Of a stretch of 64,000 bases of DNA, positions 54,210-60,504 are shown one piece after another. The position numbers were made by a program, and so were the translations under genes. Within the stretch, counting starts at the first letter, position 1. Each line of letters opens with the position of its first letter. Below the pieces are notes generated by a model. That model was not told the origin of the DNA, did no database searches, and saw nothing but the letters and a program-made list of their open reading frames with translations. This DNA is from Planctomycetota bacterium (GTDB lineage: Bacteria > Planctomycetota > UBA8742 > UBA2392), in the NCBI GenBank assembly GCA_020638635.1, contig JACKIE010000006.1, forward strand, positions 136,872 through 200,871, given 5' to 3'.

Positions 54210-56429
54210 ATGAGCACACAGCGTTCACAGAAGAACCTCACCGTGATGTTCACTGACATCTCGGGCTTCACCAAGCACACGGAGACCATCAGCCGCGAAG
54301 CCCTGATGTCGCGGCTCGATACCCACAACGAGCTGCTGATGCCCGTGATCGCCCACTTCGAGGGCAAGATCGTCAAGACCATCGGCGACGCCTTCCTGAT
54401 CACCTTTGAGTCCCCCACCAACGCCGTGCAGTGCGGCCTGTTCATGCAGCACACCCTGCGCAAGTACAACGCCGAAAAGCCCGAGCCCGAGCAGATCCAC
54501 ATCAAGGTCAGCATCAACAGCGGCGAGGTCACAGTCACCGAAAACGACGTGTTCGGCGACCCGGTCAACGTAGCCGCCAAGATCGAGAAGGCCACCAACC
54601 CAGACGAAATCTACTTCACCGAGGCGGTTTTCCTGGCCATGAACAAGGCCGAAGTGCCCACCAGCTTCGTGAAGGCGTTCCGTCCCAAGGGTGCCGAAAG
54701 CACGGAAATCAAGCTTTACAAGGTCGCCATGGACGAAGGCGACGAGCGCTACCAGAAGGTGATCCGCAGCACGCACATCGACAAAGAGAAGATGAAAACC
54801 CGCGTGCTCGAGCTCAGCAACGTGGCCGAGAAGGAATTCACCCGCTACCAGGATACGCTCGACGCCCTGGTCGAGAGCCAGTCCAGCAGCTCGCGCACCA
54901 TCGTGATCGCCGTGATCGTCGCGGCGCTGATCCTGGCGGGCGCGCTGATCGCCGGCTTTGCCATCTTCGGGGGATCCAAGGACAAGCCCGACGAGCAGCT
55001 GGCCCGCGACGTGCGCGCGTACCTGACCAGCAACAAGCCCGACGAAGCGCGCGGCCGCATCGAGACCTACATCAACGAGTTCGGCGCGGACGATACCACC
55101 ACCACGCTGCTGAACGAGATCAGGGACCACGAAGTGCTGAAGGTGGTAGCCGAGGCCGACCGGCTGATCGAGCAGGGCCAGCCGGAGAACGCCCGCAGCA
55201 AGATCAAGGAGTACTTCGGCGCGGGCGACCTTACAGCGCCCGCAAGGCAGGCCATGGGGCGAGTGGAGGCCTACCTGCAGGCGCGCGACCTGATCAAGGA
55301 TGGCAAGGCCAAGGAGACCAACGACCTGCTGGCCACAGCCTTCGGCGACACCAACCCCAGCAGCGAGATCAAACGCCTGCGGGAGCAAGCCGACGCGTTG
55401 AACGCCGCCGCCGCCCTGATGCGAAGCGAGGAGCGCTTCGCGGAGCCGATGCGCATGTACGGCGCGATCACCGGCGCATTCGGCGAAGACACCACCAACC
55501 AGACCGCGCTGCAGTACATTGAGGAAGCGCTGGCCAACGAGCTGTACCGTGATGCCAAGTCGAACGGCTATGACGTCGCCAACGCGAACTATGAGGCCTA
55601 CCGCAAACGCGTCACCAACCTGGCGAGCTGGGCCTGGGTCAACACTCACATGAAGATGGGTGCGATGTGGCAGCTGCTGACGGATCCCAAGAACCGCAGC
55701 GGGCGCGACAATCGCAACTACTGGGAGCTGCGCGGCGACGTGGCCGACTATGTGAAGAACAAGCCGGAAAAGCTGTACCGCTTCGGCTGCATGGAGTTCA
55801 TGCTTGCCCGTGTGCTGTGGCAGTCCGTGTGCGACGGGGCGGACTCCTGGCTGGCCGCGGTCAGCGTGGACCCCTCGCTGTCCGCGCGCCACAGCGACCT
55901 GATGTCGTGCTACCGCGTCACACTGAACAGCGAGCGAAGCGAGCTGGGACGCGACCTGAAGACCGACGTGAAGTATCTGCTGGGCTGCTTCACCGGCGGA
56001 CTTATCCAGATGCGCGATCTGGTGAAGAAGCTGTTCTACAACGACCTGCGCGAGACCATGGTCAGCTACTTCGGTGGGATGGACCCCGAGCTGGAGACGG
56101 AGCGCATGAACGCGCTCGCGATCCTCAGCGAGATGGGCGACGCGGCACTGATCCCGGACCGCTTTGCCGTGTTCCGCGAACAGTTCGACACCTTCATCAC
56201 CAGCGGCGGCCGTCTCGAGCGCTACCACAGCAAGGCGCTGTTCGAGGCTGAGATGAGCTACGACGACTACAAGGAGTTCCGCCGCTTGATCGACTCGACG
56301 ATCGAGGACGTGAACAACAAGACCGGCAAGTTCAGCAGCTACACCCGCGCCCGCGAAGTGCTGCAGGGCATGCTCGAAGACCTCCGCCTGGCCCAGCCCC
56401 AGCACACAGCCCAGTACGACGGCGGATGA
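54210..56429 (+). CDS. class III nucleotidyl cyclase with transmembrane and TPR-like region
   Basis: A 739-residue protein with the cyclase domain at the N-terminus (about 8-180). Metal-binding Asp16 (MFTDISGFT) and Asp60 (TIGDAFLITF) are present, and the NVAAKIEKA block has Asn and Lys where active enzymes usually have Asn and Arg. A helical linker leads to one transmembrane helix (about 230-253), followed by a ~480-residue outside part with TPR-like helices. ATG 54210 begins directly before the cyclase; the frame upstream is intergenic repeat. Order and topology are inverted relative to the CHASE2 cyclase at 21.6 kb. Confidence 0.88.
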   Translation: MSTQRSQKNLTVMFTDISGFTKHTETISREALMSRLDTHNELLMPVIAHFEGKIVKTIGDAFLITFESPTNAVQCGLFMQHTLRKYNAEKPEPEQIHIKVSINSGEVTVTENDVFGDPVNVAAKIEKATNPDEIYFTEAVFLAMNKAEVPTSFVKAFRPKGAESTEIKLYKVAMDEGDERYQKVIRSTHIDKEKMKTRVLELSNVAEKEFTRYQDTLDALVESQSSSSRTIVIAVIVAALILAGALIAGFAIFGGSKDKPDEQLARDVRAYLTSNKPDEARGRIETYINEFGADDTTTTLLNEIRDHEVLKVVAEADRLIEQGQPENARSKIKEYFGAGDLTAPARQAMGRVEAYLQARDLIKDGKAKETNDLLATAFGDTNPSSEIKRLREQADALNAAAALMRSEERFAEPMRMYGAITGAFGEDTTNQTALQYIEEALANELYRDAKSNGYDVANANYEAYRKRVTNLASWAWVNTHMKMGAMWQLLTDPKNRSGRDNRNYWELRGDVADYVKNKPEKLYRFGCMEFMLARVLWQSVCDGADSWLAAVSVDPSLSARHSDLMSCYRVTLNSERSELGRDLKTDVKYLLGCFTGGLIQMRDLVKKLFYNDLRETMVSYFGGMDPELETERMNALAILSEMGDAALIPDRFAVFREQFDTFITSGGRLERYHSKALFEAEMSYDDYKEFRRLIDSTIEDVNNKTGKFSSYTRAREVLQGMLEDLRLAQPQHTAQYDGG

Positions 56430-56434
56430 TGTCG

Positions 56435-56866
56435 TTACGCCTCGCGGCGTTTCACCGTGATCTTGGGCTTCAGCTTGGCCGGCTCGCGCAGCATCTCCAT
56501 GCGGAAGGTTTCGTTGGTGCCGAGCCGCAGCTCTATCGGTGCCTTGCGCATGCCGATGATCTGGTCGCGCCCTTCCACCTTGTGCCCGTTCAGGAACGTG
56601 CCGTGTTTCGACAGGTCCTCGATGTAGATCGCCTTCGCGCCCTGGAAGCTGATCTTCACGTGGTGGCGGCTTACGGTGTGCAGGTGGTCGTCCTTGCCAG
56701 CCGTTGCCTTGCCCGGCTGGTCGGGCGCGTCACTGTCGCCGACGCGGATGGTGCAGTCGCGTGAACGGCCGAGTACCGCCTCGCCGCCTTCCTCGATCAC
56801 GAACTCCTTGCCTTTGCAGAAGCCCGCAATGCCGGTCAGCTTGATGGTGAGTATTTCGGCGGCCAT
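56435..56866 (-). CDS. FHA domain protein
   Basis: A 143-residue protein that is essentially one forkhead-associated domain, which binds phosphothreonine peptides. Key residues are Gly33-Arg34-Ser35 (LGRSRDCTI), Ser66-Arg67-His68 (VSRHHV) and HGT..NG (88-94). A basic tail follows. An insertion of about 15 residues (DAPDQPGKATAGKDD) lies before the SRHH loop. Convergent with the cyclase-TPR gene (stops 5 bases apart). It is 13 bases downstream of yebC and probably in its transcript. The partner kinase is not in the window. Confidence 0.92.
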   Translation of the reverse strand: MAAEILTIKLTGIAGFCKGKEFVIEEGGEAVLGRSRDCTIRVGDSDAPDQPGKATAGKDDHLHTVSRHHVKISFQGAKAIYIEDLSKHGTFLNGHKVEGRDQIIGMRKAPIELRLGTNETFRMEMLREPAKLKPKITVKRREA

Positions 56867-56879
56867 GATGCGATCCCTG

Positions 56880-57629
56880 CTATCTCAGCTCGGCGAGCAT
56901 GGACTCGGGTGGCTCGTGGTTAGTGTAGACGTTCTGGACGTCGTTGTTGTCCTCGAGGGCGTCCACCAGCCTCTGTACTTTGCGCGCGGTTTCTTCATCC
57001 ACCTCGTTGCGCAGGTGGGGCAGGTACTCGAGCTGCGCGGATATCCAGCCGATCTGCTTCGCCTGCAGGGCCTTCTTCACCGGCTCCAGCGCCGTGGCCG
57101 GGGTGGTGACGGTGAAACCGTCGTCGTCGGCTTCCAGGTCCTCGGCGCCGGCCTCGGCCACGATCTCCAACAGCTGGTCCTCGGGCGGGGCGCCTTCCTT
57201 TTCGATCACCACGATGCCCTTGCGGTCAAAGCTGTGCATCACGCTGCCGCTCTGGCCCAGGTTGCCGCCGTTCTTCTCGAAGGCGTGCTTGATGTCGGGC
57301 GCGGTGCGCTTGCGGTTGTCGGTCAGGGCCTCAACGATGATCGCCACGCCGCCCGGCGCGTAGCCTTCGTACACCAGCTCTTCGGGGTCGGCGCCCGCCA
57401 GCTCGCCGGTGCCGCGCTTTATGGCGCGGTCGATGTTGGCGGCCGGCATGTTTTCCTTGCGCGCCTCAACGATGGCGTCGGCGAGGCGGTTGTTGGTCTC
57501 GGGGTCTCCGCCGCCCAGACGCGCGGCCACGATGATGCCGTGGGCCAGTTTGCTCCAGATCTTGCCGCGTTTCTTGTCCACCGCGGCTTTGCGGTGCTTG
57601 ATGTTCGCCCACTTGCTGTGACCGGCCAT
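56880..57629 (-). CDS. yebC: YebC/PmpR family regulator
   Basis: A 249-residue YebC-family protein. The N-terminus MAGHSKWANIKHRK is diagnostic, as are RAIKRGTGE and the acidic GAEDLEADDDGF block. Members were first described as DNA-binding regulators; some relieve ribosome stalling at proline-rich stretches, which would suit the many proline-rich proteins here. Length and start are canonical. A GATTTTGGATTTTGG repeat (57647-57681) lies just upstream. Confidence 0.96.
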   Translation of the reverse strand: MAGHSKWANIKHRKAAVDKKRGKIWSKLAHGIIVAARLGGGDPETNNRLADAIVEARKENMPAANIDRAIKRGTGELAGADPEELVYEGYAPGGVAIIVEALTDNRKRTAPDIKHAFEKNGGNLGQSGSVMHSFDRKGIVVIEKEGAPPEDQLLEIVAEAGAEDLEADDDGFTVTTPATALEPVKKALQAKQIGWISAQLEYLPHLRNEVDEETARKVQRLVDALEDNNDVQNVYTNHEPPESMLAELR

Positions 57630-57646
57630 GTAACTGCCCCGTTAGG

Positions 57647-57681
57647 TGATTTTTGATTTTGGATTTTGGATTTTGGATTGG
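57647..57681. repeat. GATTTTGG tandem repeat
   Basis: GATTTTTGATTTTGGATTTTGGATTTTGGATTGG lies between yebC and lptB. The complement AATCCAAAATC is found at 57742-57752 and again at 33494-33524 downstream of ribD. A short low-complexity element used at several gene borders. Confidence 0.65.
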
Positions 57682-57751
57682 AAGGGTGTAGGAGCGTGAA
57701 TCCGCTATCTGAAGCAGATGCAGGCATCTGCGCCGCCTGGCTAATCCAAAA

Positions 57752-58522
57752 TCACAGGGGTCCGCGCTTGCGGATTTCGTCGGCGCGCATCAGCTCGGTG
57801 TCGAGTTTGAAGCGCTCGCCCAGGTACTCCTTGCGCACTACGGGGTCGTCGGCGATGTCGCGCGGCGGGCCTTCCTTGATGACCTGGCCGTCCACGATGA
57901 TGTAGCTGCGGTCGGTCATGGGCAGCACCTCGCGCACGTTGTGGTCCGTCAGCAGCACGGCGATGCTCTTGCGCACCAGGCCGGCCACCAGCTCGCGCAA
58001 GTCCTGGATCGCGATGGGGTCAACGCCGGCAAACGGCTCGTCGAGCAGGATCACCTTGGGGTTGCCGATCAGCGTGCGCGCGATCTCGAGCCGGCGTTTC
58101 TCGCCGCCGCTGCAGGCGCCGGCCGGGTTGGTGCGGATCTTGTGCAGGCCGAACTCGTCGATCAGTTCTTCCAGCCGCTTGCTGCGCTCGGGGCGCGGCA
58201 TGCTGGTGGTCTCGAGGATGGCCAGCAGGTTTTCCTCGACGGTTAGCTTGGCGAAGTAGGTGTCGTCCTGGGGCAGATAGCCGAGTCCGTGGCGCACGCG
58301 TTTGTACATGGGCATGCGGGTGACGTCTTTGCCGTCCAGGATCACCTGGCCGCCGTTGGGCCGGTGCACGCCCATCAGCATTTTGAAGGTCGTGGATTTG
58401 CCGGCGCCGTTTCGCCCCAGCAGGCCGACGATCTCACCGGCGCCAACCTCAATGTTGACGCCGCGCACCACAGTGCGCCCGCCAAAACGCTTGGTAAGCC
58501 GATCGCCCTTGAGGACCCCCAT
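57752..58522 (-). CDS. lptB: LPS export ABC transporter ATP-binding protein
   Basis: A 256-residue ABC ATPase of the LptB group, the energy source of lipopolysaccharide export to the outer membrane. Walker A is GRNGAGKST (36-44), the signature is CSGGEKRRLEIARTL, Walker B is VILLDEPFAGVDPIA, and the H-loop is LTDHNVRE. The VDPIA sequence and the DHNVRE/YII..G segment are typical of LptB. The C-terminus is ~15 residues longer than in E. coli. No lptA/C/F/G genes are adjacent. It points to a Gram-negative envelope with LPS. Confidence 0.93.
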   Translation of the reverse strand: MGVLKGDRLTKRFGGRTVVRGVNIEVGAGEIVGLLGRNGAGKSTTFKMLMGVHRPNGGQVILDGKDVTRMPMYKRVRHGLGYLPQDDTYFAKLTVEENLLAILETTSMPRPERSKRLEELIDEFGLHKIRTNPAGACSGGEKRRLEIARTLIGNPKVILLDEPFAGVDPIAIQDLRELVAGLVRKSIAVLLTDHNVREVLPMTDRSYIIVDGQVIKEGPPRDIADDPVVRKEYLGERFKLDTELMRADEIRKRGPL

Positions 58523-58581
58523 GCAGGGATAATCGAAGATGGAAGCGCAGTGCGCAAGGCGGCAGGCGACAGGCGGCAGGA

Positions 58582-58678
58582 GAACAGCGAGTTACCAATA
58601 ACCAATTGCCAATGTCCAATTGATCCCGAACGCCGAGGCATTGGTAATTGAAAATTGGTTATTGGTAATTTGCTGTTC
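58582..58678. repeat. 39-bp dispersed repeat, inverted pair (copies 2 and 3)
   Basis: Arms at 58582-58620 (GAACAGCGAGTTACCAATAA...) and 58640-58678 (...TTATTGGTAATTTGCTGTTC) are near complements over 39 bases, with a 19-base spacer. A third copy is at 50528-50566. The pair lies between lptB and the RNase HII-like gene. Confidence 0.85.
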
Positions 58679-58683
58679 GACCA

Positions 58684-58694
58684 GGGCGCCCCTA
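58684..58694 (-). repeat. stop-codon hairpin element, partial copy
   Basis: On the minus strand the stop TAG of the RNase HII-like gene is followed by GGGCGCCC, a short version of the TAG-GGGC hairpin found after three other genes. Confidence 0.5.
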
Positions 58695-59678
58695 CTTCTT
58701 CCGGATCAGCCTCTCATCCGGCACGCCGATTTTCCGGCGCAGCTCCCCGGTGTCGCTCAGCCAGCGTTTGCCGTCCTGGTAGTAGCCGGCTGTGGGTTTG
58801 ATCTCGGCATCATAGGTATGAAACCAGGCGTTGAACTGGTGCATGGTCAGCTCGCGCATGTACTTGGCCGCCATGCTGGCCAGCGCGATCGGCAACTGCT
58901 CGCTTTCGCCCTTTTCCTTGAACGCGATGAACATGCGCGGGCAGCCTTGCACCTCGGGGATGCTCAGCTCGTAGGTGCTGATCTCCTTCTCCTCGGTGAA
59001 GATCTCGATCTGCGCCTCCGGGAACTGCGCCGCCAGCGCGCGGCCGTAGCGCGTACGGCCGCCCTGCCGGTCGCACACCACCGCGAGCTGCCGGTGCTTC
59101 TCCCAGAGCGGGCCGATGATGCGCGCGATGCCTTCGAACTCGGCGCGAGCCTTGTTGCCCAGGCGCTGGATCAGCCGGTTCAGCTCGCCCTCGTAGATCG
59201 GCGCGACGCCCAGCGCCGCCAGGCCGAATCCCGCGGCCTGCAGTGCGCGACCGATGGCCTGCCCGCGCAACGCGGCGCGGTCGGCGCCGGCCTCGAGCGG
59301 GAAAGGCTGCGGCGGTTTGGTGTACCAGTCATAGTTCTCGGGCTTTTCGCGCGACAAAGGTGCGAAGGCGGCGCGGAAGGCCGTGAAATCGGCGAGGTCG
59401 TGGCCGGCCAGCGCGGCCCAAGCCAGCAGTTCTTCCTCAAGGGCGAGCAGGCCCTTGGCCGGCGAATACAGCTTCTTGCTGTCGCACACCACGGGGCGCT
59501 TTCTGCGCTCGGCGGGCTCGCGGCCGAAGCCCAGCGCCTGCCACATGTCCAGCGCCAGCACACCGGAAGGTGTCATGGCCTGCGGCAGCGTGAAGGCCGC
59601 ATAGCCCAGCGTGAGCGGACCCAGGATGGGGCCAAGGCCGGCCTCGTCGATGCCCAGGATGGTGCGGTAATGCGCCAT
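58692..59678 (-). CDS. RNase HII-like protein
   Basis: A 328-residue protein. It begins YRTILGIDEAGLGPILGPL, matching the RNase HII motif (GIDEAGRGPLAGP), with Asp11 and Glu12 as first metal ligands. VVCDSKKLYS matches the DSK.L motif, and AVVCDRQGGR supplies a further Asp. RNase HII removes ribonucleotides from DNA. The protein is far longer than the usual ~200-220 residues, Arg of GRGP is replaced by Leu, and ~100 residues are inserted in the middle. It may have a changed substrate. The start at 59678 is preferred to one 30 bases earlier. Confidence 0.6.
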   Translation of the reverse strand: MAHYRTILGIDEAGLGPILGPLTLGYAAFTLPQAMTPSGVLALDMWQALGFGREPAERRKRPVVCDSKKLYSPAKGLLALEEELLAWAALAGHDLADFTAFRAAFAPLSREKPENYDWYTKPPQPFPLEAGADRAALRGQAIGRALQAAGFGLAALGVAPIYEGELNRLIQRLGNKARAEFEGIARIIGPLWEKHRQLAVVCDRQGGRTRYGRALAAQFPEAQIEIFTEEKEISTYELSIPEVQGCPRMFIAFKEKGESEQLPIALASMAAKYMRELTMHQFNAWFHTYDAEIKPTAGYYQDGKRWLSDTGELRRKIGVPDERLIRKK

Positions 59679-59781
59679 GGCGCGATTGTGGCGCGCGGGC
59701 GCAAGCAAGCGAGCAAGTGGAGTGAATGCGGATTGCTGTCAGGAAGTGGGGGCGTCCGGGCGGACCCGTGTGCCCGCCCGC

Positions 59782-59806
59782 GGGCCGCCACATGGGGCGG
59801 CCCCTA
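59782..59806 (-). repeat. stop-codon hairpin element, copy 3
   Basis: On the minus strand the TAG stop of gspG (59806-59804) is followed directly by an 8-bp stem GGGCCGCC / GGCGGCCC with a 6-base loop (CCATGT). Same design as copy 1, whose loop is CCGCGT. Confidence 0.75.
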
Positions 59807-60502
59807 CTCGTACTTCGGCCAGCTGGTGATGTCGTCGCCGAGGCCGTACTGGTTGATGCCATCTTCGCCGAAGCTCCAGATCACGTAGCCGGTGGGATAC
59901 TGGCCGGTGACGGGGTGCCGCAGGGCGTTCTGACATTCGGTGGGGTCGATGCGACTTGAGCTGCCGTCGGCGAGGGTCACCTCGTACTGGAAGTTGCCGG
60001 CGCGCACGGTTTTGATGTCGAGATAGACTAGGGGATTACCCCAGGCGTCCGCGATCTCGAACAGGTCGCGTGACGAGCCCTCCTCAATGTCCAGGTTCTC
60101 CGGAAGCGTTGCATCCTCGAGCACCGTGTCCAAGTCCAGATTTACGCGGCGCTTGTCATCCTGGAACAGCGGACCGTCGAGATACGGTCCCTGTTCCTTC
60201 CTGCTGCGCAGTGCCAGCACCAGCGCCTCTATGCCCACGTTGTCCTGGTTCGGCTCGGTGAGCGCGGGGTAGCCGACCAGCTGCCCCAACTCCTGCAGGC
60301 TGCAGGGCGGCGGCGGGCCCCAGCGCGACTGGAAACTTTCCACGTTCGACTTCAGCGTCTCGATGGTGGCCTTGGTCTGGGCTTCCTTGCTCTTGCTGAA
60401 AACACCACTGAAGCTGACCAGCAACACGGCCGCAAGCAGCACGATGATCCCGACCACGACCAGGATCTCGATGAGCGTGAAACCGCTGCGGTATCGGCGC
60501 AT
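59804..60502 (-). CDS. gspG: type II secretion pseudopilin GspG-like
   Basis: A 232-residue prepilin-like protein. The leader MRRYRSG ends at the prepilin peptidase site G7/F8, followed by FTLIEILVVVGIIVLLAAVLL with Glu at mature position 5. The C-terminal ADAWGNPLVY segment is typical of GspG/PulG, which builds the secretion pseudopilus. At 232 residues it is longer than the usual ~140, with an insertion (about 75-150) between the helix and the WGNP motif. It is 2 bases downstream of the large TPR gene and in the same operon. Its stop lies in a hairpin element. Confidence 0.85.
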   Translation of the reverse strand: MRRYRSGFTLIEILVVVGIIVLLAAVLLVSFSGVFSKSKEAQTKATIETLKSNVESFQSRWGPPPPCSLQELGQLVGYPALTEPNQDNVGIEALVLALRSRKEQGPYLDGPLFQDDKRRVNLDLDTVLEDATLPENLDIEEGSSRDLFEIADAWGNPLVYLDIKTVRAGNFQYEVTLADGSSSRIDPTECQNALRHPVTGQYPTGYVIWSFGEDGINQYGLGDDITSWPKYE

Positions 60503-60504
60503 GG

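Noticed and set aside
54225..56405. 726-residue minus-strand open frame
   Set aside because: Antisense shadow of the cyclase-TPR gene with no domain or start signal.
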